Origin: Dendrolimus kikuchii
Taxonomy: Eukaryota; Arthropoda; Insecta; Lepidoptera; Lasiocampidae
Direction: 5' to 3'
Length of the DNA stretch: 64,000 bases
NCBI GenBank assembly: GCA_019925095.2
Contig: CM034412.1
Coordinates: forward strand, 10,702,001-10,766,000
The notes below the pieces were generated by a model. That model was given only the letters and a program-made list of their open reading frames with translations. It was not told the origin of the DNA and searched no databases. Every line of letters starts with the position of its first letter. Within the stretch, counting starts at the first letter, position 1. The position numbers and the translations under genes are program-made. Positions 1 to 12,462 of this stretch are shown piece by piece.

Positions 1-36
1 TAGCCTGTCTTAACAAAACGTGCTAAGAGTTCAAAG

Positions 37-2244
37 ATGAAGTGCCTTATAGTAATCTGTGTTATAGCCGCAGTTGGTGCTATACCAGTGAGAGAAGATG
101 GACCAGCTGATAAATTCCTGGCCGCGGTACGGGATTGCGTGGATTCCGACACCATGCTCTGCCTCAAGGTGTGAAGTGATTGTGATAAAGTGTATCGTGA
201 TACAGTGATCCAGGATTTAGTGATTGTGATTATTGTGAATATGATGATTATTTGGCTGTGAGTTTTTGAATGTGGATGGGGTATAAGTATCCTGGATCTT
301 TAAGGATGTTCCAAAATTCTTAATGTTTGAAATTTATTTCTCCTGCATCTGTTAAAGTAGACTTCCTGTCAGTAAATTATTAACAGTACTAAAAAGATTG
401 ATATTAATTCGTAAATAGTAATTAAACATAATTACTAAAAGCTTTCGAACAGAATCAATGTTCAAAAGCTTTCAGGTATTTCAAGATGAATTAAAATACT
501 TGTAAACAAGTGTAATTTATGTAATATATTAGTATTGAAAATAATTTATGAATATTTATTAATTAAGTAACCGAACTAATATAGAATCAATACTCATAAT
601 TTATTAAAAATGATATTGTGTAGGTGTACATAAATGTTGTGTTAAATTCAAAAACATTTGGAAAATTTTGAAGAAATACAATAATTACTCTAGTAGGCAA
701 AGTAGAAAAAGTAAAGAATTAAATCTTAAAAATGACTAAAGTTTCCAAAGAGAACTTATTTGTCTAATCTCACAAAATAAAGATATGGTGTATTATTCTT
801 CGATATTTTTAAACGCCAAGTTTGAATTAGCGATTAAATTATTTGTATTTTGAATACCTAGATCACATTTGGTGCAAAGTTCATACATACTCAATGGGCT
901 TAAGATCTTCATGATCTTTAATTTTTCAACTTTTAAAACTAAGCTAGTAGGTAGCAATAATTAATCCTATTCATTAGAAGAATATACTAATCTTGTATTG
1001 TATTTTAGAATACAAAAGTTCTTTACTGATATTTAGCTTTAAAATTGCTTTTATGGAGATGAAATTTAATTAAATCAACGTGTGTTAATATTACACCAAT
1101 TTTTACACTTCTAGTCATTAATAAAAGTTGTAAATAATTGAATATTTAACTGTTAATGATTTATAACAAAGCAAACAAATTAGAAAAGTAGTCTTCAAAA
1201 AAATCCATGTGTTTACTCGTGATTACTTGTGATTATCAATAGCCTTTTAATATAAGATCCACGGTCCACAGGTTAGTAATCAAATTGGAGACGAAACTTA
1301 AACATAATGAACTATGACCCCTAAGAACTCAAAAATACTTGTCTTAATTAGACTTTTCAAGATTGAAGTATTTCTCAACTTCAGGAGTACAAGTCTCGAG
1401 TTAAAAAAATCTAGCAATAATTCAATGAATACTTAACATATTGCTTAGGCCTAATAACACAAACATAAAGGTAATTTATAAATATTCATATAACACTTTA
1501 GTATTACGCTTTTTCCACGTAACCAACATATCAATCACTTTATTACTGAAAAGACGTGTTAATCGGCCCATTAACGAAGTTACACAATAAGCACAAGCAA
1601 TTAATAATATATTTAAAATGAAATATGCGTGTAATATGATTTAAATCCACGGTCAATAAATTAAACTACTTTTAATATAAACGCATAAAATTTGAAATGT
1701 GAGAAGGATGACATTAAGATTTGTGGAGTGACAGCTAGCGTTAATAGTCAGAGTACAAGTGTTGAAAGAAAACAAGGTTCTGGGTTAAATCCAAATGGTC
1801 GAGGTGAAAGAGTAGAGAGGTATAAACTTGTAAATAAACTGTTAGTTATTAAAACCATATTTTCTAATTACAGGAAAAAGCCATGAAGCTCACAGAAAAC
1901 CTGGCGCTTTCAAAGGAACTGTCAATTGTAGATGGCATAAGCTTCGCCAGGACCGGAAGCCCTCGCTCCGCCAGAAGTTACGAGCCTCTAGCCGAAGAAC
2001 CTAAGGCCAGAGAGAACCAAATTGAAGAGAGAATTATGGAAAACGTCGTTGATTTCTTGGACAGTCACGTTCTGCAGTTGAGAATGCCAAAAGCTTTTGA
2101 GGAAGACAACTCTGTTGATGAAGAAGGTGAGCATATTGTAAATGATACTGGAGATAAATTGATAGTCAGTCTGATAGAAAATGATTAATTAACGACATAG
2201 ATACACTATTAATCGACACAGCCTATTATTGAAGTAACACAGAG

Positions 2245-2330
<86 letters not shown>

Positions 2331-5041
2331 AAAAAACCGAATATAAACACGAAAAATACAATAGAGGCTTGGTACTCCGATCATTGAAAATTTGTTCCTG
2401 TTTGAGTTTATGAGCCGTTTGGGTCGTAAAACTCATTTCTCATTGCTTCGGTAATGAGATACTCTAGGGTTCAATAATTTAAACCTTAAAGTAAAAAAAA
2501 ATTAAGTTCGAGAGCTTTGGTTTGAACAATATCCGTTATGTGGTTTTTTAAGATAGGGAGTATTTTTGAGATGTTTTTTATGGTTCCACAGAAAATGAAA
2601 AATGGAATGGAATATTGTATTTTTTTCTCTCTATTCCCTCCCTTTACTTCATGACCCTTTCATAGTTTGTGAACTGCCACGTATTTGCCAATTTTGTAAC
2701 TGTTCAATATCTCTATGATAATTGTCATAGTTTAAAATTGTAGAATGATAAATCATAAAGTTCCGTTATAGCTTTCAGTTGACACAATGACGTGCAAGAA
2801 AGCATGAGAAACGCATTAATCACAGCCATTTGTATTATTGACAAAAGGCCCATACGAGGAACCAGTCGAACAAGTCAATTCACTTGGTATTGAGGCACAT
2901 TGTAACTACTCTTAGAGTAAAAATGTAAATAATTTGTTTTAAATGTACCTGTTTCAATGTTTAGACTCCAAATGCAAATACTGCTTCTCTTCTATGTATT
3001 TTTGTCATAGCATTACTGAGAAGTAAAATTATTTGGAAAATAACATTTATACATTAAATGGTTGCGAAACATGATGTTACCACTGAGCTTTTAGGTTTAT
3101 ATCTTTCATGCTTTTGACACATAAAGATTGGTTAATTCTATTATCACGCCTAAGTAATACAGTGTGGGATATGGTTAGACAGGTCTTAAAAATCATAAAG
3201 ATGTTTCTTAATGACTTATTTAAGCTGATAGATGGGAGGATGTTCACTTGAATAGACATAAAAATTGCCAGTCCAACCTCTAATTTTTGAACTTTAGTTA
3301 GAATTGAGTAATATTTTCAACGAAAATTGTTTTTTACAACATGCGTTGAGTAATTTTTGAGATACGTATTTTTCTGTTAAACGATTTTTCAGATTCCGTA
3401 GTATAATGGCTAAAATAAAGGACATTCGTCACCTCTACGGAATCCTTTTTAAGTTGATTGAAACACACTTTCTCGGTCTTATTGTATTGTATGTATATGG
3501 ATGATATAAAAATTTAATACAAAACATCTCTCTGCTGATTTCATAATTTAATTCGACTATATCATAAAAATCTGCAATTATCAGAAATGTCTTCAGAGAT
3601 CACACAACAGATAGCGAATTGAAAACACTAATCCTTTTGACCTTTTTGATGATTTTTAATAAACTTTCATACGTAGAAATGTCATTTCAATAACGAAAGT
3701 CGAAATTGTAAGTCCAAAAAGGAAAGGTGAAACTTTTTAATGTCAATTGCTTGAAAGATTAAGCTTCATATGCTTTTCTATACTCTTATAACAATGAAGT
3801 TTTAATGGATATATTATGTATATGCAGTATATGTGTAATTTAGTTTATTGTGATGTTTATTGTAATGTTTCTTCTAGTCATCATCAGGTCATTTCTCTTT
3901 ATAATAGACTTTGTTGGTTTTGAGGGTCAAGTGAAATGTTTTTTATTACTATAACTTCTTTTGTTAACTATATAATAAGGTTAATTGTTAACTGCATTGT
4001 TTATTGTGTTAAGGGCATCTCAGACTTATAATAATCATAGCACATGTATGAAAAAAGCAAGTTCGTGAAAAGTTACAAACCGTCTATAATCTACTGACTG
4101 TGTGTTCCGAGTAATTGTTCAAAATGGTGCCTTCGTCTTCTTTCAACCACTGAACCGCTCTCGCCATCCACTACTTATATCCTCCCAGCTGATGTTTTCC
4201 CAAAGCGCTCCAATGTAGGGTTTTTTAAAAAGGGTGTCAAAAGATTTCTTCGAAACTGAACAGCGCGTTGGTGAAATCTCTGATATTGCAAACTGCCATA
4301 GGCGACGGTAACCGCGTTTCTTCAGGTGGGTCGTCAGCCTGTATTTTCTACTCCAACTAAAAAAAAGCACTTTACTCATTTTAATATAAATGAATTTTAT
4401 CAAAGTTAGTTTATTAAACCTATTCTTTTACCATACGCTCTGTGGCAAATAGATATTATTTGCATGGAGTTTATGCGAAGTATTAACCAGTAGTTGGACA
4501 AGTAAATGTATGTTTAGATATAGTAACCCAAACATAAGGCGGATGTCAAACATTGGTTATCTCGATGTGCAGATTTCTTTAGTACGTGGTAATTGTTATA
4601 ATTTGCACATAAGGCTAGAAAAACCGCACTAAGGAACCTCTGCGATCTAGTAAACTAGAGAGGCAAACGCTTAAATCACTCGACTTTTTATAAATAATCC
4701 ACCTTCTTTTGTTTCCAGGCCGTGGCAAGAAGAAGAAGAAGCTCAAGAAGCTCCTGCCCATCTTAGCTCTTATCAAGCTCAAACTTGCAGCACTTATTCC
4801 ACTTTTCCTTGGCATCATCGCCTTCTCATTATTCAAGGCCTACATCCTCGGCAAGATCTCCTTCATCTTCATGGCTATTATGGCCTTGAAGAAACTCCTC
4901 GAATCAAAGAAGAGCAGCGGCTGGACTGAGCCACCTCATGAGGAACACCACGGTTGGGAAAACAGCGGTGGTGGTGGCGGCTGGGGAAGGTCTCAGGATG
5001 GCCAGGATTTGGCTTACGGTGCACATATGAAACAGGCGTAA
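37..5041 (+). CDS. Osiris family protein, gene A (three exons)
   Basis: Exons 37..168, 1874..2126 and 4719..5041 join to 235 codons plus TAA. The introns are GT-AG, phase 0 then phase 1. Residues 1-15 form a hydrophobic signal peptide, followed by the two-cysteine motif (C34, C42, ending CLK). Exon 2 begins EKA and carries RSARSYEPLAEEP. Exon 3 begins with RGKKKKK, then a hydrophobic stretch at about residues 140-189, a Gly/Trp/His-rich tail and QDLAY at 224-228. This is the DUF1676/Osiris architecture; these insect-specific proteins act in the secretory and endosomal system of cuticle-forming cells. The usual AQxLAY reads GQDLAY here. The start is the first ATG, followed directly by the signal peptide; the promoter lies left of the window. 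It is a close paralogue of gene B, with the same exon 2 length. I infer an Osi9-type gene, but the number is uncertain. Confidence 0.9.
169..1873 (+). other. gene A intron 1, no recognisable element
   Basis: A 1.7-kb AT-rich intron from GTGTGA to TAATTACAG. I see no repeat family from elsewhere in the window and no coding exon. A 64-codon frame at 1692..1886 runs through the acceptor and looks like chance. Confidence 0.6.
2246..2330. repeat. (AT)n microsatellite in gene A intron 2
   Basis: About 40 AT dinucleotides ending in GTGTGT. It lies 120 bp after the exon 2 donor and produces a spurious minus-strand Ile-Tyr open frame. Confidence 0.95.
2331..4258 (+). other. gene A intron 2, mostly unique AT-rich DNA
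   Basis: AT-rich intron sequence. The only structures seen are the tRNA-like hairpin at 3392..3444 and, beyond this span, small repeat scraps near 4259 and 4530. Confidence 0.55.
3392..3444 (+). other. tRNA-like hairpin followed by a T run
   Basis: GATTCCGTAG and CTACGGAATC form a perfect 10-bp stem around 33 nt. The 5' half reads GTAGTATAATGGCTA, close to the D-arm/A-box region of tRNA-Asp or tRNA-Glu. TTTTT follows at 3446-3450, as in a Pol III terminator. It is too short for a tRNA and lacks a T arm, so it may be a SINE remnant or chance. Confidence 0.3.
4259..4341 (+). mobile_element. diverged 3' end of retroposon family A
   Basis: Matches the family A tail around CCATAGGCGACGGTAACCGC and the GTCGTCAGCCTG end, with many substitutions and no A tail. 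An old copy in gene A intron 2. Confidence 0.4.
4530..4625 (+). repeat. fragment of dispersed repeat family E
   Basis: Shares the TTATCTCGATGTGCAG ... ACGTGGTAATTG ... GCACATAAGG signature with copies near 13.7, 31.6, 38.9 and 50.5 kb. Probably a short retroposon; heavily decayed. Confidence 0.4.
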
Positions 5042-6085
5042 GTTAGGAATTAATTTTAACCCAATGCTTGATGTTGAAATGTCCACGTGGTTGACAAACA
5101 AACAAACTTTTTTTGAATATATCTTATTTAATCGTAAAATATATATATGTATATACACACAGCTGTCGGGATATATGCAATTTGAAAAACTATATTATAC
5201 AGAGTTTGCAGTACAATCCAGTAAGCTGACATTTATAGCATCAATAGTTTTGATACGACTCCTTAACGATAGAGTAATTTAGAATAATATAATATGTAAT
5301 ATATGAATGTATATATATATCTAACAAGTAAACAGGCGACGTCAATCATTTTCCATTATGACGACATCTAACCAGTTTGTTGTTCTGATGTTTTTATTTA
5401 TTTATTCATTAATATCTACAATTTTCTTGTTTTATAAACATATACACATTATAAATTAGGTATGTTCTATCTGTAATAGTATCTGGAAGCACTACTCTGT
5501 TATATTAATTGATACTTGATTCACGAAGGTTCGTGAAACTGAAGTATCAAAAATATTTTTAGTATCACGTGGACTTTTCGAATATTAAGTTATTTGCCGT
5601 AATGTTAAGTGTTAATTTATTTCAACACGATTACCTATTTATTATAACTCTGTTATGTACATAATTTTCTTTGAAACCACCGTATTTTTTATATTATTTT
5701 TATTATTTACTTAGAATTATATGTGTGTGATTTATTAGTTTCGTATTTTATTTACTTTTATATTTCGACATGATGACTGATTTATTTCCAATATTATATA
5801 ATGTATAAGTATTTTATTTAATATTATTAAGTATTATCGTAAATAGAGTGAGAAGTAGTACATATACGTGTATAAGTTACGGTTCCAAAGACTTTTATGT
5901 TTTTTATTTTTATATTATTTTCATTGATTTTAGTTCTATATTTAACGGTGTGTATAGAAATGTACAAAGTCATATTTATAACCAATATTCTATTTACTGC
6001 ACATGGCGTACTGATTGTGATTAATTTATTTACGATGGATCCACGTAAAAGGCGATAATAAACGAATTTTTGTAAAAATAAAAAC
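5042..6085 (+). other. probable 3' UTR of gene A
   Basis: About 1 kb of AT-rich sequence from the TAA to the first AATAAA (6057..6062). No other gene or repeat is visible, and a Helitron begins 18 bp beyond. The extent is inferred from the poly(A) signal only. Confidence 0.5.
6057..6062 (+). promoter_or_regulatory. poly(A) signal AATAAA, gene A
   Basis: First AATAAA after the gene A stop codon, 1 kb downstream, with T-rich sequence after it. Confidence 0.5.
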
Positions 6086-6102
6086 TATCGTTTTATTTTC
6101 TA

Positions 6103-6410
6103 CTAGCTGATGCCCGCGACTTCGTCCGCATGGTGCGGTTTTTTAACTATCCCACGGGAACTGTTTAATTTTTCGTAATCAAAAGTATCCTATATGTTGA
6201 CCAGGGATATAAGCTACCACCATACAAAATTTCATTTCAATCAGTTCAGTCGTTTCGGAGATTAGCCGGTACAAACAAACAGAGAAACAAAAAATTTAAA
6301 AAAAATCTAAATTATTTCTATTTCACTTCTTACATCCCCCTGACTCGGTTTTTAGCAATTTTTTTCAATGTACAGAAATTCGACCTCTACAGTTTTATTA
6401 TATGTATAGA
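6103..6410 (-). mobile_element. complete non-autonomous Helitron
   Basis: Read on the minus strand it begins TCTATACATATAATAAAA and ends GACGAAGTCGCGGGC then ATCAGCTAG. It sits between host A and T (A|TC...CTAG|T), the Helitron target rule, with no target duplication. At 308 bp it has no coding capacity. It lies just beyond the gene A poly(A) signal. Confidence 0.8.
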
Positions 6411-6754
6411 TGTTGCATATAACGTAAACATATTTAGTTACTACGTCGTATCCTTTCGGAATCAAACATCTATAAAACTTAATTTAAAAATTTATGGTTT
6501 TGAAAATTCTGTTATATAATTAATTATGTTCTAAATATGGGTTAAACATACATTAATAAAATGAAATAGAAGTCATCTAAATAAATTTATATTTTTTGAG
6601 GCAGAACTGCAACTCATTTTTTCTTAAAGACCATTTTTTTTAAATATGATTACCTAAATATACGATGGCCCTATCTACTTATAGTATTTGTGCTATTTAA
6701 CTACACCATCGTTTAGAGTTATAATATAATACATTTACTCACCAAATTCTTTTA

Positions 6755-7332
6755 TGTTTATTTATTTATTTGGACAACACAACAGATAACAATCAGTAAT
6801 TTATTTATATAATATAGTTTGTAAATTATTACATCTAGATTGAAATCCAAGCGTGCTGACACATCAATGTTAAAATTATATTTTCGCAAACAAAATTATA
6901 TGGATAATGTCAGTAATGATTCAATAATTGCTTAAATCTAGGACATTAGTTTTAGTGATACATTATAAGGTATTAAAAAAGAAAAAAGAAAATAGAGCAT
7001 TAAATAAATTACTAAACAAGTGAAGAGGTGTGATCTTTCAGCATAGAAATTATCATTTTTTTAAAAGCTAAAGGTTTTGCATTAAATATATCTAATTTAT
7101 TGTTTTTTGTAGAGAGTTCGTTGTAGACACGACACATTCTTATCAACGGATTATAGTATGATGTGTTGTTTTTACAAACTTTCAAGATGAATGTTTTGTT
7201 ATGTACACGTTTATTATGTTTCGTGTTAAGGGTGAAGATACTTAATAAATAAGACGAATCCAATTTACCATGCAGTAATTTATGCATTATGTAATTAAGT
7301 ATTAACAAAACCCATTTACACGTATCATACAA
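6755..7332 (-). mobile_element. LINE 3' end with reverse-transcriptase C-terminus
   Basis: A 106-codon minus-strand frame (7332..7012) contains NTSYYNPLIRMCRVYNELS and ends in a DIFN...F-K pattern, as at the C-terminus of jockey/CR1-like ORF2 proteins. An AT-rich 3' UTR and a (TTTA)n-type tail follow at about 6755-6775. The 5' end is truncated and the exact clade is uncertain. Confidence 0.5.
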
Positions 7333-7784
7333 ATCAGAGATTAGGGAGTCAAATTCAAAAGATGTTATTCAAGATAAGTTTCATCTAATAACATTTTTAA
7401 GTCATACCAATACACAATGTACTCTTTGAGTCATACATATATGTGATTTTTTATACAATTATTAACTTATATGTCTCTGAGACCACGGGCCATAAAAGTT
7501 ACTCGGGCTTTTGGAAGGCTTGCGTGGGGCCATGGGAAAGTCAACACGTAGAAGCTCCTTAACAAATTTAAAGGAAATGTGGCGTGACACTGACGGACGA
7601 TTATTCCTGTTTACACCACATAAAAATGCACCCAAGGACAAGACCCGGCCAGTGTAGGACTATTATTATAGAAAATGAGAACAAAAGGTAGCGGAATATT
7701 GGGATGAACTGCTAATGGAACTAAGGATCTGGGACTATAGGAACTATAGCATCTGCCGGCAGACAAATACACACATTGTATATC
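7333..7784. other. intergenic, no identified feature
   Basis: Mixed-composition DNA. The stretch at about 7490-7700 is less AT-rich and may be a retroelement 3' remnant, but I cannot assign it. Confidence 0.3.
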
Positions 7785-7995
7785 CACAAACTAAGCAAGT
7801 TACCCTTGTGTTATGGGTAATGTACAATGGACCACCCTGGGGCCGATCCCAGACACCCAGACCATAGTAAATAACAGAAAGATCGTTTCTGAAATTTACC
7901 ATGCTAGGAATCGAACCCGGAGCCTCTGCGTTCCAGCGAGTTTGACCGGCAAAGACCTAGCTCAACCTCAACCATAGGGGCCGACAATGCCAATG
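7785..7995 (-). mobile_element. tRNA-derived SINE-like repeat (family S)
   Basis: On the minus strand it carries the B box GGTTCGATTCC, then a body shared with copies at 40.1, 43.9 and 45.5 kb (actatggtctgggtgtctgg) and an ACAATGTGTG 3' end. The tRNA-like head is worn. Confidence 0.6.
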
Positions 7996-8934
7996 CTCGG
8001 GGAACATGTATAAAATGGGCAGACCGTGACTAAAAATTCCGTACAAAATTGGCGAGGGGAAACATATTGGTTGGCAATATTAACATTATTATAATAATAA
8101 TGTGTAAGTACTACTTTACTACCTACCCTATGTATACATATGACCTACGTTTTAAGACAAACACAAAAGATTCCCTGTTATATGGAACTGGAACTTAAGT
8201 GAGCGTAACCGTGAGTATGTAAGTATCTTTACATGTTATAACGCGAATAATTAAACAAAAAAATTAGTTCTAATCATCTAATAGAAACATACCACTGAAC
8301 AATAAAATTGGTATCAGACAAAAAGTGACAGAGAACTTGTAACGTAGAAATCAAGAGCACAACCGATTAAATTGATAGATAAAATCGTGAGAACACGAAA
8401 CAATTGTACAGGGTCTTTAACTCTCTAATGTGAGTTTGATGTCATGGGACAGGTTACACAGTTTTTATGATTATTGTCAAGGTTAAATGTCAATACTGAT
8501 CTTCATGCTGAATGATAAATGAAATAAAATTAATAATCGTTTGGGTTCCGTAAAGGTTATCCAAGTCAATTTTTTAATCGACTTCCAAAAAGAGGTTCTA
8601 TGTTTGTTACGCGATTACTACATCAATCGTGAAACGATTCTCATTTTTTTTCTTTCTTCGGTAGTGCATACTCCTGTGGTGATCCCATTGTTACCAAGTT
8701 AGGATGAGACTAGTGGTTCTCAGAGATATTAATAGTTACATGCTGTGGTTACCAGTATTGGAGGGAAATACCAATCTAAAATAATATGTCTTTTTTAAGC
8801 CAATGCAAGTATAACTCACAATGAGTACGTTGTCCAAGTCCAAGATAAAACTACACTCGACGACAGTCACGAATCCATAGATGACACAAACCAGCTCATA
8901 AGGCTTCTTTATCCTTATCCGGTGTACGTCGCTT
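7996..8934. other. intergenic, AT-rich with one short repeat
   Basis: No gene is seen. At about 8576-8650 a fragment reads TCGACTTCCAAAAAGAGGTTC, a motif also found near 21850 and 29355 and therefore a dispersed repeat head. The rest is unassigned. Confidence 0.4.
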
Positions 8935-9440
8935 AACTCTCACGCATGCCTCCTACAATGCTTCCACGACGATAAGTCTTCTTCCTTGGCATGCGCGGCT
9001 CCACCTTAATGCATGGCCACTCTAGCGCTCCCTCACCGATACGACACTCGGAGGATGCCTGATACTCTCCAACGAGTATTCCTGCCGCATCGCCTTCTGC
9101 GCCGCTCCCGTTGCTCCTACACTGCTTCCCGGACGACAAGTCTTCTTCCTTGGCATGTGCAACTGCACTTTAGTGCATTGCCACTCCAGCGCTCCCCCAC
9201 CGATGGGACACTCGGAGGATGCCCGATGTTCTCCAACGAGTATTTCTGCCACACTGCCTTCTGCGCCACTCCCGATGCTCCTACACTGCTTCCAGGACGA
9301 CAAGTCTTGTTCCTTGGCATGCGCGATTCAACCTTCGTGCATGGCCACTCCAGCACTCCCTCACCGATACGACACTCGGAGGATGCCTGATGCTCTCCAA
9401 CGAGTATTCCTGCCGCTTCGCATTCTGCGCCGCTCGCAAT
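8935..9440. repeat. GC-rich tandem repeat, 164 bp x about 3
   Basis: Three head-to-tail units. The marker TCCTACA(A/C)TGCTTCC starts at 8951, 9115 and 9279, exactly 164 bp apart. Units differ at scattered sites. Because 164 is not a multiple of three and stops are rare, several overlapping open frames appear on both strands; none is taken as a gene. Confidence 0.85.
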
Positions 9441-9880
9441 GACCCCATGCGTAGCCTCGGTGCACCCATGGTCTGTGAGTATGGGATCGTCGACAATGCG
9501 AATGGCTCGACGTTGAATACTGTCCTGTGGATTTAGCAGCTTAAGAACAAACCACCGCGGAAAAAGCAGGGTGAGGCGTGTGGGATTCGCCACACTGGGG
9601 TGGCACTAGCAGTGCGGTACAAGTGCTACTGGTACCCAGGTCGGGGACACTGCTAAAAACCCTCAGTTTTCCGGGCTGTGTGCTCACTCTCACATTCACC
9701 TCCAGCCCGATCGGATTATGGCCAACGCATTCACGGGCCAGCCCCTATATTTTAATTAATTTGGAGAGCTGGTCATCTCCGGCTTCCACGGTGACCATGA
9801 CGTTAGAAGGGGTGTGTGGAACGGTGCGCGCCTTTACTTTCCGGCCTTTAGGTGCGCACGCACCCAGTTGAATCTCCAAA
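9441..9880 (-). mobile_element. jockey-like LINE remnant beside the tandem repeat
   Basis: The minus strand encodes LLNPQDSIQRRAIRIVDDP, a well-conserved segment near the C-terminus of jockey-clade reverse transcriptases, which then runs directly into the 164-bp array. The region to about 9880 is GC-rich and may be more of the same or another element; its AGTGCCACCCCAGTGTGGCG resembles 32575-32600. Confidence 0.5.
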
Positions 9881-10011
9881 TTTTGAAGTTCTTCGCAAAT
9901 TCACTACACGTGTCATTTTTGCTAAAGCGACGATAGGACCATAAGCTTAATACTCTAATCATCTTACTCTGTCTCGTGTATTCATTGTTTTCTTTTAGAT
10001 TTTTTTTACTA

Positions 10012-10326
10012 TTTTTTTTTATTGCAGGAGTTCAGCAGACAGACAGACGGCCCACTTGATGGATAGCGGTTACCATCGCCTATAGACATTTGCAACACCA
10101 AAGGTGCTACAAATGCGCTGCTGCTCTCTTAAGGGAGACTGGAACCTGGTCACTAATGCCGGAACACAACTCAAGGTTGTTCTGGCGACATACTTTAGAC
10201 CAGGGGTGGTAGCCATCCAGTCGGGCAAATGCCCTACCACCTAGCTGTGGGTTGTTTAGTCGCCTCTTACGACAGGCCGCCCGGCCGCAGGAAATTGTAT
10301 TCTTTCTCCGTTCCTGCACGGATAAA
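10012..10326 (-). mobile_element. retroposon family A, full-length copy
   Basis: T run, then ATTGCAGGAGTTCAGCAGAC through to CGTTCCTGCACGGATAAA. About 310 bp, with the A tail on the minus strand. Confidence 0.85.
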
Positions 10327-10416
10327 TACTAAATACACGATTTTTGCAATTAATTACAACACTTTTTAATTACATTTAAACTTAGTCAAATTCAGAAACA
10401 TTTTTTAGTTTTAAAT

Positions 10417-10830
10417 GTTAAAATAGAAAATGTTTAATAAAACTACGTTTCAACTGTTTTAAACGCGATATTTTATTTGATTTTTATTATTCCGACGTTG
10501 CTGACATCAAACACACAAGGTCCACGAAGTTGACAATCAATGAACATACACTGGATAAACCCCAACTACTACATCAGATTCGATAAACAACAAATCCTTG
10601 CAAAAAAGAATCCATTTATACTTAAAATGATGCGTGAGGCTATTGAAATACCCAGATTCAAATCTCTATTCAAATAGGGAAGGTGGTTGGCAAGTGTACC
10701 ACAGTACTACCTATTCGAGATCCGATCATCAAAACTATTAAGACACAAATCCAGCAAAAACCAACTGCCAGACCTTAAGATTGTGAGCTCTTTCTGCGTG
10801 CATCGGAACACAAACCAACTTGTTTGAAAA
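10417..10830 (+). mobile_element. Penelope-like element remnant
   Basis: Starts with AATAAAACTACGTTTCAAC and TTTTATTTGATTTTTATT, shared with 45.7 and 61.0 kb. A decayed frame follows with MREAIEIPRFKSLFK, like the region after the GIY-YIG domain of Penelope-like ORFs, and YYLFEIRSS, shared with 47.4 kb (minus). Confidence 0.5.
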
Positions 10831-11159
10831 TTTCTATTTGTATATTACCTTTTATAAAAATTTTATATTTTATAAAACCACTATTCTTATACGGTCTTCT
10901 CCATTAAGGGACTCCGAAGGTGCTAGGGTTGCTGGTCATAGCGGAAGAGCTGATCTAAGCTCCACTAATATAATACAACGGAACGGAATGTAATAGAACG
11001 GAACGGACTGGAACGGAAGGGAAGAGAATAGAAAATACTTTATTGTATAACGTTAGATACAATTCAAGAAGTTTAAATACAAAAAACAACAATAATTTAC
11101 TATCTAATATTTTCATAGTAGCAAAATTTAGCACAATCTGCATAAAAGCGTTTACAGAT

Positions 11160-11472
11160 CTGTCCGTGCAGGAACGGAGAAATAATACTATTTCCTGCGG
11201 CCAGGCGGCCTGTCGTAAAAGGCGACAAAACAACCCACAGCCAGGTGGTAGGGTATCTGCCCGCCTGGATGGTTACCACCCCTGGTCTATACTATGTCAC
11301 CATAACAAACTTGAGTTGTGTTTCGATATTAGTGGCTAGGTTCGAGTCTCCCTTAAGAGAGCAGCAGCGCATTTGTAACGCTTTTGGTGTTGCAAATGTC
11401 CACAGGCGATGGTAACCGCTTTCCATCAGTTGGGCCGTCTGCCTGTCTGTTGAACTTATGCAATTAAAAAAA
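11160..11472 (+). mobile_element. retroposon family A, full-length copy
   Basis: TGTCCGTGCAGGAACGG through to TTATGCAATTAAAAAAA. A GGAAC-rich stretch (10980-11030) precedes it. Confidence 0.8.
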
Positions 11473-11927
11473 TGTATGGCGCCTGCGATAAGGTTTCGCG
11501 TGGAATGTGATCTATAACAGCAAATAGAAAGTAATTTGATTTTGACAAGTTAATTTTGTTTACATAAATGAAAAATTATAAAACTTAGGCTCTTGCCGCG
11601 ATATTGATCAATTACAACCAATTATAATTGTCTGCACGCAACAAAAAATACACGCGTTATTAGTTTTTAGATTTTCCGTTTCCTTGTCTTATGATCTATA
11701 TAGGTTTTATAATTTGACTCAAAGATTGATTGCGTACTAAGCAATTTATAGTAATATAAATTGGGTTTGCGGTTTTCCACTAACTATGAATAGTACAGTA
11801 AAGGTGACAGTTATCCCTTGTTTTTTTATTTCGCTATGTAAGCATAATAAAAATTTATGGCGGATAGGCACAGTAAAGAAAAAAGCCGTTTGTCTTGATT
11901 TTTTAATATCTATATTTAATATTTTAT

Positions 11928-12286
11928 ATATACATACATACATAACTTCACACCAGTTCCCTTGCGGGGTAGGCACGAACAACAGAGCGCCATTTAGGCT
12001 CATTCTTACACACCTCACTTGCTTCTTTGACATTCATAACTCTTGTCATGCACGCTCGTCTGTTCTTAAGGCTCCTGACATCACCTTCTGCTAGTACACG
12101 ATCAATTTGATCATGGAAGGTGTATCGTGGCCTTCCGCGACTTCTGCATCCATCCACTTTTGTATTGTATATCTGTTTAGTCATTCTTTTATCATGCATT
12201 CTTTCCACATGCCCGAACCACCGGAGCATTCCTTTCCTTACCTTCACCCCGACACTCTCTTTCAGACCAACTCTCTTTCTTACTAT
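11928..12286 (-). mobile_element. RTE-clade LINE 3' end with target duplication
   Basis: The minus-strand frame has MLRWFGHVERMHDKRM, RSRGRPR and AYPAREL, the end of an RTE ORF, followed by a (TACA)n tail. The flanks TTTAATATTTTAT at 11915-11927 and 12287-12299 are a 13-bp target duplication. 5'-truncated. Confidence 0.85.
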
Positions 12287-12462
12287 TTTAATATTTTATG
12301 TGTACAATATTCGATTAAAAAAGAATTGTATCAAAAAGATTGTCCTATATCACACCATATCTCAAAAACTGCTAACGGATTTTGTTCAAAACCATTTTTT
12401 TTTAAGTGTTTTTGAAGCCCCAAGCACCTTCATATTTTTTCAGAATTTTCCACTTTATAAAC

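Noticed and set aside
2245..2436. Minus-strand frame ending in an Ile-Tyr run
   Set aside because: A translation of the (AT)n microsatellite.
8933..9593. Several overlapping open frames of 60-158 codons on both strands
   Set aside because: They lie in a GC-rich 164-bp tandem array whose period is not a multiple of three; frames arise from lack of stops, and share no consistent reading frame.
9578..9871. 97-codon plus-strand frame
   Set aside because: Lies antisense to the LINE remnant in GC-rich repeat DNA, with no domain seen.
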